Assembly (NCBI GenBank): GCA_002360555.1
Contig: DEQS01000089.1
Span: 6,892 to 70,891, forward strand
Source of the DNA: Chloracidobacterium sp. UBA3360
GTDB taxonomy: Bacteria > Acidobacteriota > Blastocatellia > Pyrinomonadales > Pyrinomonadaceae
Reading direction: 5' to 3'
Length of the DNA: 64,000 nt
How positions within the stretch are numbered: position 1 is the stretch's first letter; every line of letters starts with the position of its first letter. A program made the position numbers and the translations under genes. Below the pieces are notes generated by a model that ran no database searches, was not told the DNA's origin, and saw only the letters and a list, made by a program, of their open reading frames with translations. Positions 25,905 through 33,552 of this stretch are shown here, one piece after another.

Positions 25905-25930
25905 GGGAGCGACCATTCGCTCCCTTTTTT
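25905..25930 (+). terminator. Intrinsic terminator of the Clp-type ATPase gene
   Basis: The stem GGGAGCGA (25905-25912) pairs perfectly with TCGCTCCC (25917-25924) around a CCAT loop and is followed by six T. It is 23 bases after the stop codon. The T tract overlaps the stop codon of the convergent glpK gene. Confidence 0.93.
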
Positions 25931-27410
25931 ATTTTGCCCAACCGAGTGATCTGCTGACCGCCTCGTGCCATCGGTCCGTGAGGGCTTTTGCATCATCCGA
26001 CGACATCTGAGGTTCGAACTTACGATCAGCTTGCCAATGCTCTGCGAGTTCATTTTTTGATCCCCAAAACCCGACGGCCAGCCCCGCAAGATAAGCCGCA
26101 CCGAGAGCCGTCGTCTCCGCAGTTTTTGACCGCACAACAGGTATCTGCAAAATGTCGGCTTGAAACTGGAGCAAGGCATCATTCCGGGTCGCCCCGCCAT
26201 CGACGCGAAGCTCGGTAAGGTCAGCATTCGAATCGGCGTTCATCGACGTTAGCAGATCGGCGGTTTGAAAGGCGATCGATTCGACGGCAGCACGGGCAAT
26301 GTGAGCTTTCCCTGTGCCGCGTGTCAGGCCGATGATCAGCCCGCGAGCATCCTGATCCCAATGCGGTGTACCCAGTCCGGCAAACGCCGGGACGAAATAC
26401 ACGCCGCCGTTATCCGAGACGGACGCCGCGAGAGCCTCGACATCGGACGACTGCTCGATCACACCGAGCGAATCACGCAGCCACTGGATCACGGCACCGC
26501 CGATAAAAACACTGCCCTCGAGAGCGTATTCGGTCACGCCCCCAACCTGCCAACCAATGGTCGAAAGCAAACGATTCTCCGAGGCGACCGGTTTGTCGCC
26601 AACATTCTGCAGCATAAAGCAGCCGGTGCCGTAGGTGTTCTTGGTCGAGCCGCTGGCAAAACACGCCTGTCCAAACAGAGCCGCTTGCTGGTCGCCCGCA
26701 ATACCGGCGATCTGTATGCCCTTTAGCTCGTCGATCTCGACCTCGCCGTATATCTCCGACGATGACCGCACCTCAGGCAAGATTGATCGCGGGACATCAA
26801 AAACGGTGAGTAACTCATCATCCCACTCAAGCGCGTTGATGTTGTAGAGCATCGTCCGCGAGGCATTTGAAGGGTCGGTAATGTGGAGCTTGCCGGTAGT
26901 TAGTTTCCAGACAAGCCAGGTGTCGACCGTGCCAAATGCAAGCTCGCCGTTCTCAGCCCTCTCGCGAACACCTGGAATATTATCAAGCAGCCACTTGATC
27001 TTGCTCGCCGAGAAATATGCATCGACCTCAAGCCTGGTCTTTGAACGGATCAGTTCGCCATATGTTTCGCGGACGGCGTTGCAGATATCAGACGTGCGGC
27101 GGTCTTGCCATACGATCGCGTTGTTAATGGGTTCACCAGTTACACGATCCCAGATAAGTGTCGTCTCGCGCTGATTTGTGATGCCGACGGCTGCGATGTC
27201 GGCGGGGGTAAGATTCGCTTTGGCTAACGCTTCGACGGCAGTATCGACTTGCGATCGCCATATTTCCAGCGGGTCATGCTCGACCCAGCCGCTTTGCGGA
27301 TAGATCTGGGTAAATTCTTTTTGACCAACGGACACAACGCTCCCGTTACGGTCGAAAACGATCGCCCGGCTGCTCGTCGTGCCTTGGTCTAGTGCGAGAA
27401 TGTAAGACAT
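25929..27410 (-). CDS. glpK: Glycerol kinase
   Basis: Phosphorylates glycerol with ATP to sn-glycerol-3-phosphate. At 493 residues it is full length. The start [19 protein letters not shown] is the phosphate-1 motif. [10 protein letters not shown], the [12 protein letters not shown] glycerol-site segment, [13 protein letters not shown], and the late [20 protein letters not shown] adenosine motif are all intact. It lies 24 bases downstream of the Cys/Met gamma-lyase gene on the same strand; the pairing has no obvious metabolic reason. No glpF or glpD is nearby. It has no clear ribosome site. Confidence 0.97.
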   Translation of the reverse strand: MSYILALDQGTTSSRAIVFDRNGSVVSVGQKEFTQIYPQSGWVEHDPLEIWRSQVDTAVEALAKANLTPADIAAVGITNQRETTLIWDRVTGEPINNAIVWQDRRTSDICNAVRETYGELIRSKTRLEVDAYFSASKIKWLLDNIPGVRERAENGELAFGTVDTWLVWKLTTGKLHITDPSNASRTMLYNINALEWDDELLTVFDVPRSILPEVRSSSEIYGEVEIDELKGIQIAGIAGDQQAALFGQACFASGSTKNTYGTGCFMLQNVGDKPVASENRLLSTIGWQVGGVTEYALEGSVFIGGAVIQWLRDSLGVIEQSSDVEALAASVSDNGGVYFVPAFAGLGTPHWDQDARGLIIGLTRGTGKAHIARAAVESIAFQTADLLTSMNADSNADLTELRVDGGATRNDALLQFQADILQIPVVRSKTAETTALGAAYLAGLAVGFWGSKNELAEHWQADRKFEPQMSSDDAKALTDRWHEAVSRSLGWAK

Positions 27411-27434
27411 ATCGTGATAGGCGTATATGTGAGG

Positions 27435-28613
27435 TTAGATTTTATCCAAAGCCTGCGTTAGATCGTCGATCAGGTCATTAACATCCTCAACGCCGACCGA
27501 AAGCCGGATCAAGCCGTCAGTGATCCCTGCTTTTAGACGGTCTTCCCGCGAGATTGTTGCATGGGTCATCGACGCTGAGTGCTGCAGGATCGTTTCAACG
27601 CCGCCAAGTGAAGTTGCCAGCGTGCAGAGCCGTACGCTGTTGGAAAAGGTCTTGCCAGCCTCAACGGTGCCGAGGTCGAGCCCGATCATACCACCGTATC
27701 CGCCCGGCATTTGCCGTTTTGCGATCTCGTGATTTTGGTGTGATTCGAGCCCGGGATAATAGACGCAGGTAACCTTTGGATGGTCGCCGAGCATATTTGC
27801 GATCGCAAAGGCGTTGGAGTTGTGCCGCTCCATTCGCAGGGCGAGCGTTTTGATACCGCGAATGACGAGCCATGCGACCTGCGGGGCGATGTTGCCTCCG
27901 TAAAATTTATTAGCACCGTGACGGGCCGCTTCGACGATCTCGCTTTTACCGACAAGCACACCCGCCGTCAGGTCGCTGTGGCCGCCGAGATATTTAGTGG
28001 CACTGTGAATGACAGCGTCAACACCGAGGTCGCACGGCCTCTGGTTGAACGGTGTAGCAAAGGTATTATCAGCAACTGTGGCGATACCGTTTTCACGGGC
28101 AATGGATGCGACAGCCTCGATGTCCGTGATCAGAACAAGCGGGTTCGTCGGCGTCTCGATCCAAAACAGTTTTGTGTTTGGCTGTATAGCCGCACGATAA
28201 TTCTCAGCGGAGGTCGCGTCGACAAATGTCGTCTCGATATTGAATCGCTCTTTTAGATGGTGCAGAAAATTGGTGGTGGTCGCATACATCGACTGCGGGG
28301 CGACAATATGCTCGCCGGACTTTACCAGCGTAAAGATCGCGGCAGAGACGGCAGCCATGCCGGACGCGAGAGCGAGAGCCGCATCGGTATTTTCAAGTTC
28401 TGCAACGGCAGTTTCTAGTGCCCGTTGGGTAGGGTTTCCCAGCCGCCCGTAATAGTAGCCGTCCTTTTCCTCATTATGGATCGCCGCTCCCTCGTCGGCA
28501 TCCGTAAATGCATACACTGACGCAGGGTAAATTGGCACCGACAAAGCCCCGTAGTGTGATGAATGGTCGTCACCGGCGTGGACCCCCTTTGTGTACATCG
28601 ATCTGTCACCCAT
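27435..28613 (-). CDS. Cys/Met metabolism PLP enzyme (cystathionine gamma-synthase/lyase or methionine gamma-lyase)
   Basis: About 392 residues from the ATG at 28613, supported by AGGAG 11 bases upstream. PLP fold-type I features of the Cys/Met family: YGRLGNPTQRALETAVAELE, ALASGMAAVSAAIFTLVKSG, ETPTNPLVLITDIEAVA, VADNTFATPFNQRP, and the PLP lysine in HSATKYLGGHSDLTAG. The family includes cystathionine gamma-synthase, gamma-lyase, O-acetylhomoserine sulfhydrylase and methionine gamma-lyase, and sequence alone does not settle which. The divergent ArsR-type regulator 120 bases away probably controls it. With cystathionine beta-synthase elsewhere in the window, a transsulfuration role is plausible. 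Confidence 0.9.
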   Translation of the reverse strand: MGDRSMYTKGVHAGDDHSSHYGALSVPIYPASVYAFTDADEGAAIHNEEKDGYYYGRLGNPTQRALETAVAELENTDAALALASGMAAVSAAIFTLVKSGEHIVAPQSMYATTTNFLHHLKERFNIETTFVDATSAENYRAAIQPNTKLFWIETPTNPLVLITDIEAVASIARENGIATVADNTFATPFNQRPCDLGVDAVIHSATKYLGGHSDLTAGVLVGKSEIVEAARHGANKFYGGNIAPQVAWLVIRGIKTLALRMERHNSNAFAIANMLGDHPKVTCVYYPGLESHQNHEIAKRQMPGGYGGMIGLDLGTVEAGKTFSNSVRLCTLATSLGGVETILQHSASMTHATISREDRLKAGITDGLIRLSVGVEDVNDLIDDLTQALDKI

Positions 28614-28732
28614 TTTGTTTAAATGCTCCTTTCCGACAATCGTAAAACTAAACGGGGCGATTCGCAATCCGAGGCAGCGAGTGGCTCGATTGCATTACAT
28701 ATATGGTTGGCGTAATATGAAAAAGACACATT

Positions 28733-29149
28733 ATGCAGGAATCAACATTTACCGCCCTCGAACATCTCTTTTTGGCCTTATCCGACAAGACACGTCTGCG
28801 GCTTCTCGCGTTAATGGTCGATGGTGAGGTGCCGGTCGGTGTACTCGCTGAAAGCTTAGGTGAAAGCCAGCCCAAGATCTCGCGACATCTCGCATATCTG
28901 CGGAGCGCCGGGCTGGTTTCGACACGCCGCGACGGCAAATGGATATATTACGGTCTCGAAGACAACATGGATGATGCCGTCACGCGTGTGCTCAATGCAA
29001 CGCTGCGTTCGATCTTGTCAGACGGAAAAGAATCGGCTGTCAGCAAGCCGGTTGTGTATGAAGAGTATGTTTACGAAGAGAGCGAATACGACAGTGAAGA
29101 ATATGTGTCTGATTGGGTTCCGCAGGAGCTAGAGATCCACTTACTCTAA
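28733..29149 (+). CDS. ArsR-family transcriptional regulator with an acidic Tyr/Glu tail
   Basis: A 138-residue winged-helix regulator. The N-terminal 90 residues are a standard ArsR domain: LFLALSDKTRLRLLALMVDG, recognition helix ESQPKISRHLAYLRSAGLV and wing RRDGKWIYYGL. No CxC metal site is visible near the recognition helix. The last ~35 residues are an unusual acidic tail rich in Glu, Tyr and Val (YEEYVYEESEYDSEEYV), which might bind metal or interact with a partner. It is divergent from the Cys/Met enzyme gene, which is its likely target; the shared gap contains ATTAC and GTAAT half-sites around 28694-28717. It overlaps the DUF5522 gene tail to tail by nine bases. Confidence 0.87.
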   Translation: MQESTFTALEHLFLALSDKTRLRLLALMVDGEVPVGVLAESLGESQPKISRHLAYLRSAGLVSTRRDGKWIYYGLEDNMDDAVTRVLNATLRSILSDGKESAVSKPVVYEEYVYEESEYDSEEYVSDWVPQELEIHLL

Positions 29150-29326
29150 TTCGTCGCTATTGCCATACGGACAATGGCGGCAAATATTGTTGCAGCAGTG
29201 GCCGCGATTGAGCAGGTAACGCCGGGTCAGAACCATCAACCCCTCGTCAAAATAAAAATCCAGGCCCTCAACAAAAGTCTCAGCCTGCTCGCTCGTGTCC
29301 ACCGCTTGTCCGTGACTATCTTGCAT
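29141..29326 (-). CDS. DUF5522 small cysteine-rich protein
   Basis: About 61 residues from the ATG at 29326; a frame start at 29359 would overlap tlyA further. It matches DUF5522: an acidic EGLDFYFDEGLMVLTRRYLL stretch followed by NRGHCCNNICRHCPYG. Four Cys and a His in CCxxxCxxC order suggest a metal or Fe-S site. The family is short and uncharacterised. The start overlaps the end of tlyA by about 11 bases, so it is translationally coupled to tlyA. Confidence 0.8.
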   Translation of the reverse strand: MQDSHGQAVDTSEQAETFVEGLDFYFDEGLMVLTRRYLLNRGHCCNNICRHCPYGNSDELE

Positions 29327-30056
29327 ACAAACCCAGAAACTCCTTGTTACCCTCGACACCGGTGATCGGCGATTCGATCAAACCCTCGACCCGCAAACCC
29401 AGCCCGGCTACAAAATCATTTATCTCGGCAACCACCCGCTCGTGCTTTTCAGTTTCGCGGACGATGCCGCCTTTGCCGACTTCGCCACGTCCAACCTCGA
29501 ACTGGGGTTTGATGAGCACAACCAGCTTTCCCGTTGGCTTGAGCAGCGGCAAAAGTGCCGGAATAATTTTCGTCACCGAGATAAATGAGACATCCATCAC
29601 CGCCAGATCAAATTGTTTGTCAAAGTCATCGGTCGACAGTTCGCGGGCATTTGTGTGTTCGCGAACCTCAACTCGAGGGTCGTTTCGCAAGCTCCAGACC
29701 AATTGATTTGTGCCGACGTCGATGGCGATGACACTCGCCGCACCGTGCTGGAGCAGGCAATCTGTAAAGCCGCCGGTCGAGGCTCCGATATCAATGCAAT
29801 CAAACCCGGCCGGGTCGATCTGGAATTCCGCTAGGGCCGCCTCGAGCTTTAGCCCGCCACGCCCGACATACCTTAACTCACTAGACGCTCCTTTGAGCCG
29901 GATGGTCGCAGATCTTTTAAAACTTTCCGAAGATTTTTCGACACGTTTTTCGTCGGCCAGCACAACGCCGGCCATCACTAATGCCTGAGCCTTGGTCCGA
30001 GACTCGGCTAAACCAAGCTCGACGAGCAATTTATCTACGCGTTCTTTTGTGCTCAC
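29316..30056 (-). CDS. tlyA: TlyA-type rRNA 2'-O-methyltransferase
   Basis: A 246-residue protein with an N-terminal S4 RNA-binding domain (about 4-65; RVDKLLVELGLAESRTKAQ) and a C-terminal FtsJ-like Rossmann domain. The SAM motif is CIDIGASTGGFTDCLLQHGA (about 88-107), with DLAVMDVSFISVTKIIPAL and the catalytic-lysine region VLIKPQFEVGRGEVGKGG. Family members 2'-O-methylate C1409 (16S) and/or C1920 (23S) rRNA and were once called haemolysins. Its ATG overlaps the stop of the upstream MBL gene by four bases; DUF5522 follows in the same operon. Confidence 0.93.
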   Translation of the reverse strand: MSTKERVDKLLVELGLAESRTKAQALVMAGVVLADEKRVEKSSESFKRSATIRLKGASSELRYVGRGGLKLEAALAEFQIDPAGFDCIDIGASTGGFTDCLLQHGAASVIAIDVGTNQLVWSLRNDPRVEVREHTNARELSTDDFDKQFDLAVMDVSFISVTKIIPALLPLLKPTGKLVVLIKPQFEVGRGEVGKGGIVRETEKHERVVAEINDFVAGLGLRVEGLIESPITGVEGNKEFLGLYAR

Positions 30057-30973
30057 AGACGTAACCTCAGACCGCTCTTGGCCATGCGAAAACCATGTCG
30101 GCGCAGATCTTGGAGAGCCGTTTTATTGCCCTGCACCAGCGGATTGCTGTGATTGAAATGCGTGAAGTAGACTTTTGCACGTTCCTTTACCGGCAGAGCT
30201 TTCAGCAGATCCACAGTCTCGGACACGAAAGGGTGCGGCACCTCGCTCATCGGCCTTGAGATCTCGCCGTCGGCGTAAAACGTCCCGTCGATCAAAAGAT
30301 AGTCGGCTGTCCTTACTACATCTGCGAGCGGCGTCTGCCATTTTTGCCACTTGTCGATATCGGGTATGAAGATGAGGGTTTTTGTCCGGGAGCGGATCCG
30401 ATAACCAACCGTTTCGGAAAATTCATCGCGGTGAGGCACGAGAAATGGTTCGACCGTAAGCCTGTCATTCAGCCTAACTTCGCTCTTATCGACAAGCGGC
30501 TGCAGCGAGATATTTTTGAGTCCGACGAGTTGCGACCACGGAGCGTTTTGCTCAAGCATTTGCTTCATTCGCGGCATAGCATAGACCTTAACGTCTTTGC
30601 CGTTCATCGATTCGCGGCCGAGATACATCAGCCCGGTGTAATGGCCAATGTGGGCGTGCGTCAGAAAGAGGCCGGTGATGTCATTTGTGCGATCGCCTGT
30701 GATCTGCTTGAGAAATTCGAATTGCTCAGGCAGGTCGGGCGTCGCGTCAATTATCCAGCGGCTTTTTGTGTCCGGGTCGACAAGCGCGATCGACGATACC
30801 GTCTGTCTTAGGCGGTCGTCGCTCCACGCTTGCTTGCAAAACGGCGAGTCACACCCCATCTGCGGCACGCCGGCATCCTGGCCGACGCCTAGCACGACAA
30901 CATACGGCGAGGCAGCCATATCATTTACCGCAAACGCTAGAATGAATACAAAAACCGCTAAACGGATCATCAT
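30053..30973 (-). CDS. Exported PqqB-like metallo-beta-lactamase-fold hydrolase
   Basis: A 306-residue protein with a signal peptide (about 1-20, IRLAVFVFILAFAVNDMAAS). It matches the PqqB-like MBL family: VLGVGQDAGVPQMGCDSPFC near the start with its Cys/zinc-like cluster, ALVDPDTKSRWIIDATPDLPE, THAHIGHYTGLMYLG (about 110-124), and VYFTHFNHSNPL near the end. In the metal motif HxHxDH, the Asp is replaced by Gly (HAHIGH), so the second metal site is probably altered. Authentic PqqB needs other pqq genes; none are visible. Activity is unknown. It is translationally coupled to tlyA. Confidence 0.85.
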   Translation of the reverse strand: MMIRLAVFVFILAFAVNDMAASPYVVVLGVGQDAGVPQMGCDSPFCKQAWSDDRLRQTVSSIALVDPDTKSRWIIDATPDLPEQFEFLKQITGDRTNDITGLFLTHAHIGHYTGLMYLGRESMNGKDVKVYAMPRMKQMLEQNAPWSQLVGLKNISLQPLVDKSEVRLNDRLTVEPFLVPHRDEFSETVGYRIRSRTKTLIFIPDIDKWQKWQTPLADVVRTADYLLIDGTFYADGEISRPMSEVPHPFVSETVDLLKALPVKERAKVYFTHFNHSNPLVQGNKTALQDLRRHGFRMAKSGLRLRL

Positions 30974-31008
30974 TTTTTTGTGCAGACGAAAGTGCTATTC
31001 TATGCAAA

Positions 31009-31953
31009 ATGGTAACGGAAACAAAGCTCGATCGGTTTGCTAAATACTCTTGGTTCGTCGTGGCGTTTAACCTCGTCGTGATATTGTGGGGCGTTTTTCT
31101 GCGTGCTTCGAAATCGGGTGACGGCTGCGGACAGCATTGGCTGACTTGTCATGGCGAGGTTATCCCGTCCGCGCCTGAGCTGAAAACTGTCATCGAATTT
31201 TCGCATCGCATCACGAGTGCGATCGCATTCTTTGCAGTTTTGGGGCTGGTGATATGGACGTTTCGCAAGTTTAAGAAGGGCGACCCGATCCGCAAAACTG
31301 CCATCATTTCATTTTTCTTTATCATCACTGAGGCAGCCGTCGGGGCAGGACTCGTGCTCACCGGAAACACAGCCGATTCGTTGACTGCCGCACGTCCATT
31401 TTGGATGGCCGGCCATCTCATCAACACATTTATCCTGCTCGCATTTCTGACTCTTACAGCTCGTTACGCAAGTGGAGGCAAGAGGATGGTGATAGGTATT
31501 GCGACGAAATATAAGGTTGCAATTGCCATCGGCATCGCGGCGATATTTGTTGTCGGCATCAGCGGCTCGATCGCGGCTTTGTCGCATATGCTGTTTCCAT
31601 CGGGATCCCTCGCCGAGGGCATGGCAAAAGATTTTTCGCCAACCTCAAATATCTTGCTGCGGCTACGCTTGCTGCATCCGATCACGGCAATTCTGACTAG
31701 TGTTTTCTTGGTCTTTTTAACCGGCTGGATCGCAAAAGAATCGGGAAATGAAGCGGGCGTAAAGCGATGGTCAAATGTATTGGCGATACTCGTTTTGGTT
31801 CAGATAGGCTTTGGCTCGCTGACGCTTTTTACGTTGGCTCCGATATTGATGCAGCTCGGGCACTTATTTTTGGCGGATGCGATATGGATCAGCTATGTGC
31901 TGATGGCGGCTAGTTTTTTATCCGTTGAGACGCCGCAAACCGAAAGCTCTTAG
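31009..31953 (+). CDS. ctaA: Heme A synthase (COX15/CtaA family)
   Basis: Oxidises heme O to heme A for cytochrome aa3-type oxidases, in the inner membrane. At 314 residues it has about eight membrane segments. Conserved heme/catalytic His residues sit in EFSHRITSA, GHLINTFILL, HPITAIL and LGHLFLADAIW. The external Cys pair is GCGQHWLTC (about 43-51). It is convergent with, and overlaps by four bases, the DUF374 gene. The partner heme O synthase (ctaB) and oxidase genes are not in the window. Confidence 0.92.
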   Translation: MVTETKLDRFAKYSWFVVAFNLVVILWGVFLRASKSGDGCGQHWLTCHGEVIPSAPELKTVIEFSHRITSAIAFFAVLGLVIWTFRKFKKGDPIRKTAIISFFFIITEAAVGAGLVLTGNTADSLTAARPFWMAGHLINTFILLAFLTLTARYASGGKRMVIGIATKYKVAIAIGIAAIFVVGISGSIAALSHMLFPSGSLAEGMAKDFSPTSNILLRLRLLHPITAILTSVFLVFLTGWIAKESGNEAGVKRWSNVLAILVLVQIGFGSLTLFTLAPILMQLGHLFLADAIWISYVLMAASFLSVETPQTESS

Positions 31954-32687
31954 CTTGTCCGTTCGACAAGTTCATCAAGCGACGCCTGTAGCTCGGCCAA
32001 CTTTTCGTTAATTACCGTATCATCGGCATCGTCCGGTACAAATATTGGCTTGCCATACGTCATCGTCGCCCGCGTAAAAGGGAACGGAATGATCATTTTG
32101 TCCCAACTATTCGCTGTAATAGATCTTTTCGGCGTTATGATAAATGGCAGGATCGGGTCGCCGGTTTTTTTTGCGACCATAACGGGGCCCGATTTCGCGA
32201 CATGGCGCGGGCCTTTAGGCCCGTCGACGGTAAACCCCATCGGAATACCCAACTTTTGTTTGCGGATCATCTCAATCAAGGCTCGCGAACCGCCTCTGGT
32301 AGATGAGCCGCGTATTGCTCCATAGCCTAATCGTTGAATAAATCGGGCAATATATTCGCCGTCAAAGCTCTGCGAGGTCAGAAATGTGATGCCGCGACCG
32401 CGCAGGAAATATGTTCCGAGAAAAATGCGGTCGTGCCAACTCGCATAGATGGGTTGATGCCCACTGCTCACAATCGATTCAAGGTGCTCTTCGTTTTCCG
32501 TCTTGAATCTGATCGTTGTTCCGACGATCAGTATCAAAAAGTAAAACGCAAGGTCGGCCAGGCGGATCGTGAGGCGCTTGTCAAATGAATATTTGTCGAG
32601 CGGGGCGAATTGATAGATCTTGTCTTTTTGTTCCGGCACGGTTAGAAAGTTACTCTCTATTTGGGGTATTATTTGCAACAACGGCAA
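31950..32687 (-). CDS. DUF374 lysophospholipid acyltransferase-family protein
   Basis: A 245-residue membrane-associated acyltransferase-like protein. The GlpC/LPLAT region includes YASWHDRIFLGTYFL (about 81-95) with the HxxxxF/D site, SQSFDGEYIARFIQRLGYGA, RGSSTRGGSRALIEM and FTVDGPKGPRHVAKSGPV (about 152-170), the signature of DUF374. Family members are thought to acylate lipid A-like or other lipids. The start is uncertain: the TTG at 32687 or a GTG at 32639. It overlaps ctaA by four bases tail to tail. The divergent neighbour is the receiver-ATPase gene. Confidence 0.87.
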   Translation of the reverse strand: MPLLQIIPQIESNFLTVPEQKDKIYQFAPLDKYSFDKRLTIRLADLAFYFLILIVGTTIRFKTENEEHLESIVSSGHQPIYASWHDRIFLGTYFLRGRGITFLTSQSFDGEYIARFIQRLGYGAIRGSSTRGGSRALIEMIRKQKLGIPMGFTVDGPKGPRHVAKSGPVMVAKKTGDPILPFIITPKRSITANSWDKMIIPFPFTRATMTYGKPIFVPDDADDTVINEKLAELQASLDELVERTS

Positions 32688-32727
32688 TAGACATATCGTA
32701 TCCTAATATAGCCCCTCAACGCGCACT

Positions 32728-33531
32728 ATGCAGCGACGAATTCTCATCATCGACGATCACGACGATCTCGCTAGCTCACTCGACGAAGTGTTCACCCACA
32801 CCGGCCATGAGGTGCGCGTGCTTGAGCGGCGTGCCGACGCGCTCGCGATCGACCATCTTGAGGATTTTGATCTAGTCATTACCGATCTCGACGTTCATCC
32901 GGGAACAGCTGCGACGATAAAGGGCGACGCTATCTGTTTGCCCGATATACCCGCGATCGAGGCGGGTGAGCACGTCAAGGCGTTCAAATTGTGTGCTGCC
33001 AATTACCGCCGCGAAGAATTTGACGAGGAAGAGCTTAAAAACCTGGTCGCGACGATCCTTGATTACAAGATCAAATTTGTCGACACTCAGGCCGCCGTTG
33101 CCGAGCTGCACGAGAATATCGAGTTTGAGTTGCCGTCGGCGATCTCGCTAATGCATATCGTGCTGGAATATTTGCTAAAGCGTGTCGAAAAACTCGGTGT
33201 CATCAATCCCGAACAGTCCAATCTTTTTGTCGCTCTCGACGAAGCGTTTGTAAATGCCGTCAAGCACGGCAACAAATTTGACGCTCAAAAGCTTGTCCGG
33301 ATCGCCGCCGAGATCTCAAAAGTCGAGGCAAAATTTACGATCGAGGACGAAGGCGAGGGCTTTGACGTAAAAAACATTCCGGATCCGCTCGACCCCGAAA
33401 ATCTGTTCAAAACCTCAGGCCGCGGCGTGCTGTTTATCTACAACATCATGGATGAGGTCCAGTACAACGATCGCGGCAATCGCCTCACGATGGTCAAAAA
33501 AGCCCATCCGGACGAAGAGCACACAGCTTGA
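32728..33531 (+). CDS. Degenerate receiver domain fused to a SpoIIAB/RsbW-type ATPase
   Basis: A 267-residue regulator. Residues 1-120 form a response-regulator fold with IIDDHDD (Asp9/10) and the phosphoacceptor-like Asp53 in VITDLDVHPG, but the conserved KP loop is replaced by RREE. Residues about 135-260 are a GHKL-type ATPase without a histidine-phosphotransfer helix: N-box LDEAFVNAVKHGN, G1 box EDEGEGFD and G2 box GRGVLFIYNIMD. That class includes anti-sigma kinases (RsbW/SpoIIAB). The fusion suggests a phosphorelay output that controls an anti-sigma factor or phosphatase. It lies 21 bases upstream of nadE, on the same strand. Confidence 0.85.
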   Translation: MQRRILIIDDHDDLASSLDEVFTHTGHEVRVLERRADALAIDHLEDFDLVITDLDVHPGTAATIKGDAICLPDIPAIEAGEHVKAFKLCAANYRREEFDEEELKNLVATILDYKIKFVDTQAAVAELHENIEFELPSAISLMHIVLEYLLKRVEKLGVINPEQSNLFVALDEAFVNAVKHGNKFDAQKLVRIAAEISKVEAKFTIEDEGEGFDVKNIPDPLDPENLFKTSGRGVLFIYNIMDEVQYNDRGNRLTMVKKAHPDEEHTA

Positions 33532-33552
33532 AATGCGGTAAAATACCGTTAG

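Noticed and set aside
28614..28732. SAM or other riboswitch upstream of the Cys/Met enzyme gene
   Set aside because: The 119-base divergent gap shows no recognisable aptamer core or terminator, and must also hold the ArsR promoter.
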